Of a stretch of DNA of 64,000 nucleotides, positions 10,778 to 24,500 are shown in pieces. The position numbers were made by a program, and so were the translations under genes. The notes under the pieces were generated by a model. The model had not been told where the DNA came from, searched no databases, and worked only from the letters and a program-made list of their open reading frames with translations. The stretch lies in contig CM075853.1 of NCBI GenBank assembly GCA_037975125.1, forward strand, positions 54,072,958-54,136,957. Reading direction: 5' to 3'. This DNA is from Latrodectus hesperus (lineage: Eukaryota > Arthropoda > Arachnida > Araneae > Theridiidae). Positions within the stretch are counted from its first letter, which is position 1. Each line of letters opens with the position of its first letter.

Positions 10778-11362
10778 TATATTAGGTATTTTACCTTACC
10801 AAATACTGCAAACATCGTAAAATTGCAAAATATGAAAAACCAATATTCAATATAGCAATCTAATTAGCATGTAACCACTTCATCAAAAATTATAAGCTTA
10901 CATTTTGAAACAATGAAATGGAAACCATGGTAAGTCAGTTTGAAAGGTCATCCACGAACAGAGTCATTGATTTCGATAACGATCCAACCAGATTAGTGTG
11001 AAGATTCAATGCATACAAGTAGAGGCACAATATAACTCCATCGGTATATGATACCATGTAGTGGATAATACAACAGATGAATACTGTTGCAAGATTCATT
11101 TTGAATAATCATCGCTGGTCTTAAGGTCCAATCCAGAATTACATATACCCCAAAGAGCAATTCCACCATTAAGCCACTAATGTTATGAAATACACTTTAC
11201 ACACATAAGAGGTCTGCATTCACGTGCACCTTTTCCTCATTATATTACATAAAACTCGCGATCATTTATTGTCAAAATAAAAAATTTAAATTCTTAAAGA
11301 ACCTGGGTGTTTTATGTTTATTGCAACTAAACATTTCTCTTTTATTTTATCATTTAACGTAA
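10778..11362. other. Non-coding stretch, no feature recognised
   Basis: Slightly less AT-rich than its surroundings at 10920-11200 and without clear protein frames; it may be an unidentified repeat. No splice-flanked open segment was found. Confidence 0.5.
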
Positions 11363-11436
11363 TTATATATCATTTGGTGTGTTTGGTATCGATTCTATTT
11401 TAAATAACTGTCTTGAGTTTAAAAAATTCATAACGT

Positions 11437-11570
11437 AACAGTTCGTGGGTTCGAATCCCACCTTGGGCATGGATGTTTGTAGTGGTTCGGAATCCACTTT
11501 AAACCGTAAGTCCCGGTCTAATAAGCCCTCGTGTGCAAAAAATGACCGTTGAGCGACAAACAAACCAAAC
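11437..11570 (+). repeat. tRNA-derived SINE (family 1)
   Basis: Contains a textbook RNA polymerase III B box, 'GGTTCGAATCCC', within 'gtgggttcgaatcccacc', which can form the T stem-loop. A tail rich in short motifs follows ('gtcccggtctaataagccc', 'aatgaccgttgagcgaca') and is partly shared with 7128-7262. No complete tRNA cloverleaf can be drawn, so a SINE head is preferred to a tRNA gene. A 71-residue - strand frame here only mirrors the SINE. Confidence 0.6.
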
Positions 11571-14080
11571 CAATTCATAACGCTTTAATATAGCACACCA
11601 AACTTTGATACAGCTACTTAATCTTCCTTTCGTCAAATGTTCCTTTTCCTGTTTAGAAACTTATTTTTTAATGCAATTTTAAATTCCTTAGATTTATTTT
11701 TTTCCCACAGACAAAATTGAATAACAAGAGCATTTTTATATATTTCATTTTTAAATCAATAGGAATATAAGATCGTTTATTCTTTGACGTCATCATTTAT
11801 AATATAATCACAGATACTTATTATATTTATTAATAATATATTAGTTCACTCTAATATATAATTACAATTTCGTAATTCTTAAACCTTTGAGTTACAAAAA
11901 TGAATTCTAAAATATTCTGTTAAAAAAGAATTAAAGTTGAACTTAAATATTTAACTTTTTTGTTATATTCTTCTGTGCATAAAAATTATATAATATATAT
12001 AGATAAATATTATATGTCTATGATAAAGGAAGAAATTGTTTTATCATAATTTATGAAAATCGAAAGAGGCGAAAATTTTTGAAAACGTTGAATGCATTAT
12101 TCAGCAAATATAATATCTTCATTAGCTTAATTTTTTATTTAATTCCTGCATAATTTATTAAAAATAACAAAAATCGTTGAGTTGTCACTTCATGCTTTTT
12201 ATCCACTTGTTTAAAGCTTTAATTCAGATATCAAATTCATTTTTTTCCAAATTTATTTAGTTGATACCTTTATTTGATTAATAAAATTTAAGCAATCAAA
12301 TAATATCGACGGATAAAAAAAAACTAGAAATTATGTACTATCAGCGCTTTTATTTTTAACATAAATCTTGATTAAGCATTAAATTGTTGCAATGAAATAT
12401 TCTAACTTTTGAATAACATTTGAAATAAAATTTAAAATAAGTGATGCAACCCAAAATATTTATGTACCATAATAACCATTCACTAATACAAAATTTATGC
12501 AACAGGAATATTTAATATGCTTAGAAATTACTAATTATACCAAAATAATATCTAAGCATTCTGTTGTTGGCTACTGTATATTTAAAATATATATTCTTTT
12601 ATAATTTTCAATAATTTCATATACTTTCCTTTAATATTTTCAAATAACAAAATACCTAGAAAATACTATCAATACTTTATCACTGTTATATAAAAAATGC
12701 ATTAATGTCAGAATAATTGTATGCTTTTCCAAGAATACTTATTTAAAATATGAAAAATAACCTTGATAAAAAAATCTATTATTAATCGGCATCATCTAAC
12801 TACACATAAGAACTGTTATTTACTAAAAATTACTTAAACAAAAAGTCGCACTTATTACAAAGAAAAAAATAATGAATATAAAAAAATATTAACTTTTACT
12901 ATCATACTTGTGAAAGTAGAATTAAAAACATTTGAAACAAATAGTAAACAGGTCTTCCAATAGATGGCGCTACATGTAAGGTTCTATAGCAATAACCTAT
13001 CATTCTACCCACGTGTTCTTGTAATGTCAAAACAAGACAAGTTTCAGCGTAACATGTATAAAAATTGTAAGCTTATTTTTTATTGAGTACATTTTCATAA
13101 TTTTAAATTGGTTTTATGAGCCTTAATATGATGAATTTTAAATTGTGCTATAGCAAGATAAAAAATTTTCAGTAATGAGTTTAAAAAAATGCATTCATAC
13201 TTTAATGTTTCATATTTATCACCATAATATAAGTAATGAACAATGTTTTCATATTTACATTTAAAAATATAGAATAATCAATGATACTTTTTACAGTAAA
13301 CTGTCCTGAGAAAAATATATATTAAATAAAAACAGTTAGATAATTTTAAAAAATTAATAACCATAATTCTTAATTGTTCTTTGAATCGTTCACAGATAAT
13401 TTGATAAAATTGTGCAAATGCAAAATATATGTTCAGTTTAAAGTAAAAAACACAGTATTTTTTTGAACTTACTTTTTATGTATTTTATAATAACAAATTG
13501 AAAAGACACATTAATAAACAACTGATTTATTTTTATCATATATATATACATTGGCGAAAATGTAAACAAAGCATAAAAAAACAATTATGTTGCCATAAAT
13601 GTATAAAATTTCTGTTAAGCTGTTCATTAATACTAGATACATATTTTTAAAATTTTACTTTTCCAAAATCACATTTATCAATATTGAAAAACAAAATTCA
13701 CAAAATATTTAGATAAATTTAATTTATGTAATACTAAAGATATTGTCAATTGATTCTTGATTAGCATAATTTCTGAAAATAACAATTTTAAGATATCAAT
13801 GTAAACAAATCAAAATAGTGAAGCAATTATTATAGAAAATAAAGCAATAACCATTAAAAAGCTATTCTACCATTGCTATGATTTGTTCTACAATCTGGTT
13901 TTGAGCATAAATAGACTCTGAGGTAAGAAAAATCAGACTGATCTGTGCTATTTGCACCTTTTTTTAAAAAAAATGAAGTATAAAACTTTTTCATGGCCCC
14001 TGGAAAAGTGTGCAGCACCACTGAAGTTGGTGCAACTTCTTAGTGAAAAAATATACATTCTTAAAGATATTTTTGGCCAT
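11571..14080. other. AT-rich stretch downstream of SoxC
   Basis: No coding signal. It contains a CTCF-like 'tagatggcgc' at 12961-12970 inside a locally GC-richer 90 bases (12950-13040). Confidence 0.55.
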
Positions 14081-15656
14081 AATTTTTATTTTATTTTCCA
14101 ATGAGCCTCTTTATAAAGAGAGGTCACAGAAACTGTACAATGAGGTATTAAAATCTATACAAAACAGCTAACTAAGAATATATAACTTATGATCTTATGT
14201 ATATTTATACAAATGAGCAGTGTGGATGATTATGAAAACACATTCATTCATTCACAAACAATTATAAATATTATTTTTGTACTAATAGTTACTATGGCAT
14301 AGCTTTAATTTGTGCTACAGTTTGAATACTATTGCATTGAGTGCAAAAATCCGGATTATTACCTTTAGGTTATGCAAACAATTGGAACTTAAAAAATTGT
14401 TTTGATTGATAATCTCCAATTTTTTACAAATAACTGCTCATAATTTTTCTAATCTAAAATTAACAACAGGGATAAAATCGTATAAGATTAAACAATTTTT
14501 CAATAGTGTCAAAACAACTATTGGAATTTAATAAATTTGCCTAATAAAAAATTATATAAAATAAAACAAAATCACTTATAATTGACGTTTTAAAAAACAT
14601 CGCTTATTTTTTTCGTTGAAAAAACTAACAAAAGAAGCTCACTTATTCCGCAACAAGAAACAACAATTATATTACAGTTGCAGGTTTTATATAATGTTCA
14701 ACAAAAAGTGAGTTAGTACTAACTCACAATATACTAAATAATAAAAGAAGTATAGGAACTGAGATAACATGACTAAATTTCGACTGGTAATCAGTAACAT
14801 TCATCAGACATTGGTAACAAAATAACCAAATCTGCATAATTACTCAAATATAATTTGAGATCAGATTATATCATTGAGAATTAATTATCGCCATCAAATT
14901 TAAGACTTGATAATCATTCTATACTTAATTTTTAACATATTTACATAACACTGCACATAAGAAAAATAATACGATGCTTAATTACTGGCTCTTAATCCAA
15001 CTTAAAAATTCTTTTCAAATGATAATTAACAATATATAAAGTTTAAGTAAGGAAGCATTACAATATCTTCCACAATTTATACACAGAATTTTTTCTTTTA
15101 AATGATTTAGAACATTACACTGCCAAGCAGATTACAAACAAGATTATTTACACTTCAGCAATAATTTTATGTAGTATATATATAAGCATATATATATATA
15201 TATATCATAGTCCGAATAAGTAATAAGAAAAAATTATGGAACAAACTTTACTTATCCCATAATCCTTAGCATTTTTGAATATAATTCTACACACAAGAAT
15301 AATGAAATTCTACAGTGGATATATATATGGCCTACCATTTCCAAAAATGTCTTAAACTAATTGACAGGTACATTTTCACAATATCTGCAAGAAAATAATG
15401 ATAATAAAAACACGTTTTTTCGCGGCAAAACTGAGTTTACTTTCAACCAGTTCGCCTGAAAAAATTCCTTTTTTCTTTCTATCTTTTCATCCTAATTTAT
15501 CACATCAATCAAGCAAACAATACTGATAAAAATTCTTTGTGATTACTTTTAAAAAGAATAATATAGTAATTAAAAGAAATAGTTTCATAGTTCAAATAGC
15601 AAATCGCATATTAGATTTCTCGAGTGAAATTCAAGAAATATGAGGTTTTTACCTTA
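14081..15656 (-). other. Probable SoxC 3' untranslated region
   Basis: Inferred. Reading from the stop at 15657 along the - strand, the first clear poly(A) signals are overlapping AATAAA copies at 14085-14095, giving a UTR near 1.5 kb; long 3' UTRs are usual for SoxC genes. It holds a perfect 20-bp palindrome at 14708-14727 and a short (TA)n at about 15188-15206. A donor-like 'AAG|GTAAAA' immediately follows the stop codon, so a 3' UTR intron is possible. Confidence 0.35.
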
Positions 15657-16778
15657 TTATGCTCCATTTATGAGTAAATCAAATCTGGGGTTTTCAGTTA
15701 GGCACAAATTCGTAAGTCCATTGTTATCCAGAAAATCGCTGCTGAAAATATTTGTATAATCTGGTAAATCCAGTGGTAATGGCGTAGTATCCAAATCAAT
15801 GGGTAATGGTTCGTTATCTAGTACACTACACCAATTGGCAGGACAATCCAACATATTCGTTAAATCGCCTATGTCCGGCAACTCGTCCATGCACGTACTG
15901 GAATCACTGGAAGGGACTGGGCTGGATGAAGAATTGTACTCCGTCTCGGAGGATTGTGGTTCCACTTTCACAGATACAGGCGTGAAGACGGACATAAGGG
16001 ACGTAGAGATAGTGGACGGTGGTTTTGCAACTTCAGGCATCGGTGTACTCTTGGAGTAAGCAATTTGGTGATCACTTTCTGAATTCGGCGATGATGGAGA
16101 ATCTGATGAAGAATCAGACTGGACGTTGGTCATTGGTACGTATTTGGTGACGGGCATATACTTGGTTTCGGCTACATTTTTCTTGGTTTTCTTCTCAAGC
16201 AATTTCATTTTAAAGCTCGTAGAACATAATTTAACGCGACAACGGGCATCATCGACGTTTCGCATGTGTTTTCCACTGCGTTGCAGCAATTTTCCCATTC
16301 CATGCCTACTGTTGGCGATGATGATAGTAGCCGGTGGAGATGCACGGGTCACAGTTGAAGATTTCGATTTGCAGGGCTTGGCTGGTACACTTTTCTTTTT
16401 CCTTGGACGGTATTTGTAATCCGGGTACTGGATCTGGTGCAGTTGGCGTAGTCTGTCGGCTTCCTCGACGTAAGGCCTGCGCTGCTCCTCGTCCAAATGT
16501 CTCCACATCACGCCGAGTCTTTTACTGATTTCGGCATTGTGCATATCTGGTTGTTCTTCGCAAATTTTCCTTCGTTCAATCTGGCTCCACACCATGAACG
16601 CATTCATGGGCCTTTTAACGTGCGACGACTTTTTCTTGCATCGCGTTGCATCAGAATAAGGAGTTTTGGAATTTTGGTTAACAGTCAAAGATCCAAAATT
16701 CGGAATTTTCTTAGTGGCAGCGTTGTAAGTACGACCGCACTGCTGGTAGGACATGGCGATATCATAGAGCTCCCCCAT
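15657..16778 (-). CDS. SoxC: SoxC-group HMG-box transcription factor
   Basis: 373-residue single-exon protein that binds the minor groove of DNA at Sox sites and bends it; SoxC factors promote neuronal and mesenchymal differentiation in animals (family knowledge). The HMG box covers about residues 53-125, with '[11 protein letters not shown]' and the SoxC-typical 'SQIERRKI', '[13 protein letters not shown]' and terminal '[11 protein letters not shown]'. The second half of the box is unusual ('[21 protein letters not shown]'), more diverged than in typical SoxC. A basic stretch (125-215), a Ser-rich region (215-290) and an acidic, Leu/Pro-rich C terminus ('[11 protein letters not shown]') likely for transactivation follow. 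The lack of introns fits SoxC. The ATG at 16778 has a good Kozak context (gccATGg). Spiders have SoxC duplicates; which copy this is cannot be told. Confidence 0.93.
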   Translation of the reverse strand: MGELYDIAMSYQQCGRTYNAATKKIPNFGSLTVNQNSKTPYSDATRCKKKSSHVKRPMNAFMVWSQIERRKICEEQPDMHNAEISKRLGVMWRHLDEEQRRPYVEEADRLRQLHQIQYPDYKYRPRKKKSVPAKPCKSKSSTVTRASPPATIIIANSRHGMGKLLQRSGKHMRNVDDARCRVKLCSTSFKMKLLEKKTKKNVAETKYMPVTKYVPMTNVQSDSSSDSPSSPNSESDHQIAYSKSTPMPEVAKPPSTISTSLMSVFTPVSVKVEPQSSETEYNSSSSPVPSSDSSTCMDELPDIGDLTNMLDCPANWCSVLDNEPLPIDLDTTPLPLDLPDYTNIFSSDFLDNNGLTNLCLTENPRFDLLINGA

Positions 16779-17060
16779 GGCCGGTGGGTGAGATTCACGG
16801 GAGTACTCAAGAGCCGTTCACAGGTCTCCAGGAGAAGGGAAAACGCGAGCTGTAGATGAGAACAGAAATTCCAATTCAGGCAGCTCCGAAGTTTGAAAGA
16901 GAAATGAAGAGCGGCGAGAGAAACAGCGGTTTCTAGCTTTAGAGGAGGAGTGACGTCACGTAGTCCGGGTCCAATGGGAGAAGAGAGCGCTCTCCAAGGT
17001 GAACGCCCCCAAAGAGCTTCAAGGCTAGCTTTTCGTTTCGGATTTACAGTCGCTGTAAAG
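16779..17060 (-). promoter_or_regulatory. SoxC promoter and 5' UTR
   Basis: GC-rich block immediately upstream of the SoxC ATG that fades into AT-rich DNA past about 17060. It holds a perfect palindromic CRE, TGACGTCA, at 16951-16958 and a CCAAT box (+ strand 16971-16975). No TATA box is seen, consistent with a TATA-less developmental promoter. The exact transcription start cannot be set from sequence alone. Confidence 0.55.
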
Positions 17061-19234
17061 CAGCGCTTCATAAAACGCAAATATTACATTCGTTGATTAT
17101 TTATTTATCACTTCGATAATTTTCTTCTTTAATAAAAATTATTAAAATTCTTTTACTGAAGTTTTAATTTTTTGATAAAGAATTGAAGCAACTAATTTTT
17201 TTATAAATAAATATTACATTTTGAAAATTTATTTTCATCATAGCAGTTAACATTTTTTCCAAAACGAAAGCATATAGCAACAGGCATTTAGTGTTAAAAA
17301 TACTTATAAATATATAACTAAATCGCTTCATAAAATTTAAAATAATTATATTCTGTGTTAAATTTTTTTTTAATTCTTAAATATGTTTTTATTTTTCAGA
17401 TTGTAGAGAGTGTTTTTATTTATATGAAAATTACAAAATTCGAGTTTATCACTTTATTAAATAATTTCATATATTTATATTCAACATATTAAATAATAAT
17501 TTCTCATACTTTTATATTCATTTCAAATGCTTTTAAATTTTTATTCTCTTAGTGGAAATTTAAAATCCATAGAGGAATTTTCAAAATTCAAGCCGACTTA
17601 TAAATAAATAGCATATTCAAATCGTTTATAGAAGTTTACTTTTCAATTTTCATGATTAAAATTTTAATTCGTTTCGTTTTATCATACAATATACGTGAAT
17701 AAAATTAAACATTTATAATAAAATTGTTGAAATGAATTAAATTAGCATTTCTTTAAGACTTTCAATCACGTTTTCTTCCCCGTGTTATCGCTTATTAAAA
17801 TTTTTCTTAGCTATATGATATTAAGTAGTAAAAATAAAAATTTTGGAGGATTTTCCACTATTAAAATATAAAAAAAATATTCATCAAGATTGTTCCCTAT
17901 AGAATTTCTCTCAAACTTAATTGTAATATTATAATTTTGATTTATTTTTGCACACATATGTCACTTATTAATGTATTTTTTAATTGTTAATATTTAAAAA
18001 ATTACACTATAATCTTAACCACATAATAAATTTAATAAAAAATTACTTGATAAAAGGGTTAAGTAGATCATTCATAAAATGAATGAGAAAAATCAGTTAA
18101 TAAAATATTGTGTACTCATTTAACGATATAAATTATTAATTCGGCATTTTTCATTTATTTCTAAAACACAATGATATTTCATTTTGCACGGCTATTTGCA
18201 AGTTGCACTCCAAATTACACTTAAATCTGTATAATACTGGTAATTAATTCTTACTGTTATAAAAAAATTTCGCATAATCGTTAATATTTTTTTAAATATA
18301 CATATAATATATATAACAACTACTTCTCAAATATATAAGAACTCATAATCCTTGCTGAAACAATTTGCTTATGTAATGTCTTATACCTTACTTAAAACAG
18401 TCACAAATAGGAATTTTCTGGAAAGCAACAATTTGCATTCAGTTTCCAAAAAAAGAAAAAAACAGATGGAATAAACTGAATAAGTTCACTAAAAACTTTT
18501 CTTTTAATTAAATTATTTTGAATTGCGAAACTAACTGAAAATGTAAGAAGTATTGCGAAACTTAATCAAACCGCAGTGTTGCCAAGATAAAAAAAGAAAA
18601 TATGTATGCAGACATCTGGCGAACGCCAGGTCTACAGAGTTTTTCAACGATCTAATTTTTTTTAATCATTCTCTTCAATGTAAAAAGCTCCGTGACTTTT
18701 CAATCGCACGTACGTTGGGGTATAAACGAGACAGCTGTTTTCTAGAACAGCTGCCCTCTCTTGTGTTCTAACATCAAATAGTATTGGCTTGTTAAAAATT
18801 GGGGAAAAGGAAACCGCGAAATGTCGATCAGCAACAAAAGTCGTAAAATATTCTTTCTGACTTCTTATATTATAAACAGAAATTTTATCATTTTAAAACC
18901 AACGGTCATTTCGCAGGTGACATATTTTTATTTGATATCCACAACTGCCCACAAATAGGGATAAATCTGTTAGTTAATGAAATTATAATTGCATTGCTAG
19001 GTTTGATAATTCAATTATATTTGTATGTTATGAGAGTATGTGTATATCTAATTGTTATAATTATATATAAATATATGTGTGTACCTACTATATACTTATT
19101 AAGTACTTTTAATTCAGTCAAAGATGAATTAAATAAAAGAGAAATACAATAATTTAATGACATAATGCAGGAATTTATTTAAAATTTAAATCGTAATGTA
19201 AAATAATATTTGTTGAATACGTTTTTGTTCTATA

Positions 19235-19238
<4 letters not shown>
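17061..19238. other. AT-rich non-coding stretch
   Basis: No gene recognised. A 72-residue + strand frame at 18553-18771 shows no family features. A small inverted repeat 'cagctgtt/aacagctg' lies around 18730-18752. Confidence 0.6.

Positions 19239-19324
<86 letters not shown>
19239..19324. repeat. (TA)n microsatellite
   Basis: 86 bases of pure TA repeat. Confidence 0.98.
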
Positions 19325-19326
<2 letters not shown>

Positions 19327-19540
19327 AATTTGTCCAGGGTTATAATTGGGAAGGTGACCACATTCTCCCTCACTGGACTCTTTGGGCTCCGTGGATTGTA
19401 TACAGGTGCACCTTAATCTGTTAAGTCCGAAGTCCTTTAATTAGTGTAGGTTTCATGTAGAAAGGAGTTTACCAACACAGATATGACTTCGTCGCTTGAC
19501 CGTCATTCAAAATTTACGAGGCTCTTTGTAATAGGTGAAT
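19325..19540. repeat. Probable dispersed repeat fragment
   Basis: Locally GC-richer block directly after the (TA)n array containing 'cgcttgaccgtcattcaaaa', a phrase I associate with repetitive arachnid sequence. No matching copy elsewhere in this window confirms it. Confidence 0.3.
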
Positions 19541-21089
19541 ATTTCAAACCTGTATATCTTAAGTTACATTGTATACATTCTGGGTTTTGCCTGCATTGCT
19601 ATGTATGTATACCGTACAAGCAAAAAAAATATCGTTATTATAAGAATAAGTCGGCTACTATTAATACTAAATCCCGTCTTTTGATAACTATGTTAAATAA
19701 AAGATATTCATAAGATTTTTTAACCAGTAGATTTAATAATTACCAGTGTTGCTACTTCATTGTGATTAATAACACATACGTTGCAAAGTGTCAACTCTGG
19801 CAAAATTTTTATGCCATACAGTAGGAAGAAAGCAAAAATACATAGCTAAACAATTCAGTTAGAAATAATTGCCTTCTGTCAATTTGGAAAAAAAAAACAT
19901 TTTGTTTTAATAATAATTAGATTTTTCTTATTAATAATAATAAAGAAAAAATGATAATAATTAAGATGCATATACTATTTTATGGCATCCAGAAAGATTT
20001 ATTGTTTCGAAGAAATTATTTATTTCTCCAGAAAAAGATACCATGGTGTTTGGAAAATTACAAGACATGATTTTTTTCATTTGTGTCCATTTTCGTGCAA
20101 TTACATACTGAAATACTTAATTATCTATAGTGTGGCAATACAAATGAAAAACAGACCCTGCGATAACCATTCCATCTACATGATCAAGTGTAAAGAATAA
20201 TTTACATGCAATTATCGAATAGAAAATTCGGGAGAAAAATGAGCATTAATTTAATAGTAATAAAGTATACATTTTTAGTGATTCACGCTTTTAAATTATT
20301 GATTTATTCAATAAAATTTTTGCGTTTATTTAGGAAAAAGTATTTAGATATTATCTAGAGTGTTATAATTCTAATTAAGTCATGGTTTTCGTCCTCTAGA
20401 ACAATGTTTCTCAAACTTTTTTTCTTTAAACATTTCCACTGTGAGGTAGTAACACTATTTCGTATAAGTAAAAGTGCATGATAAATTAATAAAATATGAA
20501 AATATAGTTGACGTGTGTACAATATCAATACCAACGCTTTTAAAAAGAAATCAGCTTATATTTTAAGGTTACAATTTATTTCTTTAACAGTTAAATACTA
20601 TTTTACGGTTACTCAATGAAATATTCTATGCATTTTTGGTTTCTTCGTATTAGTATGCGACAAAACAATGTGCCACGCAATCATAAAGCAGTTAACATTT
20701 ATGACTACATTTTGACTTGGCTGATTCAGTTAAATATAGAATAATCGAACCGTATATTTTTGACAAATCAATTCCTTTTTTTATTTCTACAACAATTTTG
20801 ATAAGAATTTTACAAATCTACGTTCAGAGTTTGAAGATATAACTCAAAATGCATTTTAATTAATAATATTGATGTGGTTTAGTAATAAATAACTTATTAT
20901 TCGATAAAAAAAAAATGTAATAACGCAACTATAATTATCAAAAAATGATTCAAAATCGATGTTATTCTGAAAATAAAACCCACGATTATTCCTGTATCAC
21001 AGATATATTTAAAATAAGTTTGAAGAGAAACTTTTTATAATGGTCCGTAGATTTATAAACCGAAGCATATTCGATTTATTCATGTAGAC
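19541..21089. other. AT-rich stretch with a possible hAT end
   Basis: No gene. 'caatgtttctcaaact' near 20402 resembles the terminal repeat of hAT elements (family consensus begins CAGTG); no partner end or 8-bp duplication is found nearby, so this is at most an old fragment. Confidence 0.35.
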
Positions 21090-21530
21090 ATGTTCAAAAA
21101 TTTTTCTCACGCAGAAAGTAGAGCACAAAATTTATTCCAGGTCTATTCACCTAGTGTCCTGGTCATGGTATTCCCAGTGATTATTTCTACAAACCAAGGA
21201 CGGTCATCACAAGAGCGGCTGCAAACAGTGGGCGTTGCTAAGCCGTTTCTGCGGGTGATACAGATGAGTCTTTTGGACGATCCAGGGAAAGCAGAAAGAA
21301 GGAATATTTCAAGGACCTTCTTCCTTTCAAGTGAACCGCCAAAATCCCCCGGTTGATCGGGAAAGGAAGAACGCTTTGAAGATTGTGTTCGAAGAGATTC
21401 ATTACCTATCTGTGGTAGATCCACGGATCTGTGGTGTACATGGCAACGACTAAGTTCTGGGAATAATTATGTTTCCGACGGCAGTTAGGGCGTGGGAATG
21501 GGAGAAGCGGCGCCCGACCGGACGACCCCT
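21090..21530. other. GC-richer island, function unknown
   Basis: About 440 bases clearly richer in GC than both flanks. Both strands hold open frames (+ 21090-21356, - 21143-21424) overlapping each other, which is what GC-rich DNA gives by chance; neither shows a domain. Candidate enhancer, promoter or exon of an unseen gene. Confidence 0.35.
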
Positions 21531-24500
21531 TATCAAATGTAATATTGTACGATTATAATGACTCAATAAGAAATAATCGGTGTAGTCATACATATATCAA
21601 TCAAGAAATATATGGAATATGAAATAATAGAACATTTTGCCAATAAATTGTAGGTGAAATCATTACCGAAAATTTTGAAATTTTTTATATTTTTTTACAT
21701 AAATAAAATTATTAATTATTTGTTTTTCAACCATATTAAATTCAAATAAATCAAATTGAAATGAAAATTTTGCAAGTATTTAAAAAATTTATTCAAATTA
21801 AACACATAATGAGACAGTAAAAATATATGTGATGTAATTATTTTATTTAATTCATTAATTAATAATTGTTAACTGATTATATTTTTTGTTAATTATAAAT
21901 AATGTAGTATTACGTAAAATTAGAATATTCTTTAGATTTATAGATTCTTCTCACCTATGAGAGAAATCTACAATAAATATATAATTTACAGAAAATTTTA
22001 TAAATTTATTGATAAAAGTATTTTTAAACGAAATATTTACTATAAAGTGTGAGAAAATTAAAATTTAATCTATAAAAGAAACTTATTTTCAGCAATGGAA
22101 TTCTTTAAAAAAATAACTTCTTAATTACCAAATTTTTAAATTTTATCTCCTTTTTATTCATTTACTTTTTGTAAGAATATGATATTTCCGAATTATCCTT
22201 TTAAAGTTGATGTTTTTAAATTTATCAAATTATTTCAGTCTTGATGATTTAAACTGATATTCTACGATGTGTTAAGAGCATAAATTTTCATTTAGGTTTT
22301 TATTTCTTGACTGTCTCAAATTTTGCCCTTTAAGATTTCTCCTGAGACAAGATTTAAAAGGTAATATAACAGACCAACAATGTAACTGACAAATTTAAAA
22401 AAAAGTTCTAAAAATATTTCAAGTACCAAAACTATTTAATGTTAATTAAAAAAAGAATAAAATGTAAATTTCTTTAATGTAAATATTCTTAGTTTTTTTT
22501 TTTTTTTTTTTTTTTGCTGACAGTAATTTTTCATGGAGGAATTTTATGATACGTATTAAACATAAACATTAAGGAAAGTATACCTGTAAATATAGAAATT
22601 ACAATGATGGATTGATATTTTAGCTCTGCATTTGCTATGATGTATTTTGCTTTGAGGAAATATTAAACAGCGTAATAAAAAGATAATAAACCTCAAATTA
22701 CATGATTAAGAGCAAATGGTGGTTCAATACACAGTTAATAGTGTACTTTATGTATACAAAAAATAATATATTTTCAATGAAATTCAAAAAATTTTTCATA
22801 TTCTATTTTCTGCAAGTCATTACAGGTTGAATTATAAAGGATTACTTTAAAACGAGTGCATTGACTTTCAAGTAATTTTTTTCTACATAAAATAAGTAAA
22901 TTTTAAAATATCACCCAGTCATCAATCTGTACAAAAGAACAACGCAGCTTGTCTTCAACTCAAAACTGATAAACTCAAAAATATTACATTTTATCTGGTT
23001 CTCGGAAGGGTTTGTTGATAAGAAAACAGTGTTGAAATGAAAAAGAAAATCCTCCAAAAGATTATGACATCGGTTACTTAAGAGCTTGTTAGTGTTTAAT
23101 CGTTATATTATGATTTCCTGGAATGATTAACTTTGCCTGATTATAGAGTGTCTGCATGACACGAAGAAGCATACATTTGAACTTCAATTTTTTTACGAGT
23201 TAAATATTTTTCTCAAATTAAAAGAAAACGTTAAATAATATTTATAAAATTATGGTGACTGGGTTATTACGTAATGTACTTTTATTTAAAGTTTACAGAA
23301 ATATCAGTGAAGTTCATTGCCACATATTGTAAATATTTTAACTAAATAAAATACTGAATCTTATTTGCAAACGATTGTAATGAAAAATTATTAGAAATTT
23401 TTTTCTGGCAACAAAATGAAAACGAGAAAAGAAAAAAATGCGAGATGTTATTTTTCGGTGTCAGAGCAAGGTAACGAATCTTGTTTCGTGTGTTGATGAT
23501 ATAAATTAGTTATAAGAATTAAATTAATAAAATATTATTTTAGGAATTTTATTTATTCAAATATGCTTTACAATATTTACACGTTTGTAAAATGATTAAA
23601 TGAATGAGAAACCCAAAATTCTTTTTTCTAAATTAAACATTACAAAATTCGAAATATTATTATGAATTAATTTTATTCGAAAATTACGAAATATATATAT
23701 AGTGGTTCTTTTTTTCCATTCTTCTTATTTTTCAACTTAATGTTATTTTCTAGCCTTTAAAAGCAAAAGTACCGTGGAAAATAAATTGATTTAGGATATT
23801 TGTGTGTGGTAAGTTAATCTTCATTATTATATCTATTTTATTATTTTAATGTAATTATTATGAGAAAAAGTGGAATACTCAAGGTTGAGTAAAACCGCCT
23901 TTATTCATTGATCAATTTTGCGATTGGCGTAGTTACCCTAAAATTTTGAAACTTTTATGTTTGATAACAATTACAGCATTTGTTTGATCATCTTTTATAT
24001 CAAACAAATGTTTCGTGCTTTCAATCTGTATGGGGAATCTACATTTCATAATATTTCCCACTCTAGCTTTCGCTTATAGTTTTCAATTTAAATTGTTTTA
24101 TATTTCATTACTTGGAAATCTTTATTGATTAATTTGTCATTATTAGACGTAATATGATTTTGCTGCCCACTTTTTTAATTTTTTAATAAAAAGCTTTTTA
24201 AAATTATAAACATCAGACATTTTAACACTTTAAAATACTATTTTCCAGAAAGCTCTTTTTCATGTTTCTCTGATAAATGCATACTAGAAAAATTCAAATA
24301 TAAAGATTTTTATTCATTTTTTAAAAATTTTAACTGTATTCTGAAATCTGTTAAGCACTTAAAACTATTATCAGAAAACATTGTTCTTCAAACATGTAAT
24401 AAGTCAAATGATAAAAATAAATCTTTCTATATAAATAATAAATGAATTTTACGAAAATTAATGATTCTACTTTTCTTATATTTTATATGTATTATTCAAA

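Noticed and set aside
11363..11578. 71-residue - strand frame
   Set aside because: Translation of a tRNA-derived SINE, whose B box gives recurrent but meaningless peptide motifs.
15799..16859. Several frames opposite or overlapping SoxC
   Set aside because: Shadows of the SoxC coding strand and its GC-rich 5' UTR, with no features of their own.
20395..20700. Complete hAT element
   Set aside because: Only one hAT-like end phrase is present; no inverted partner or 8-bp duplication found.
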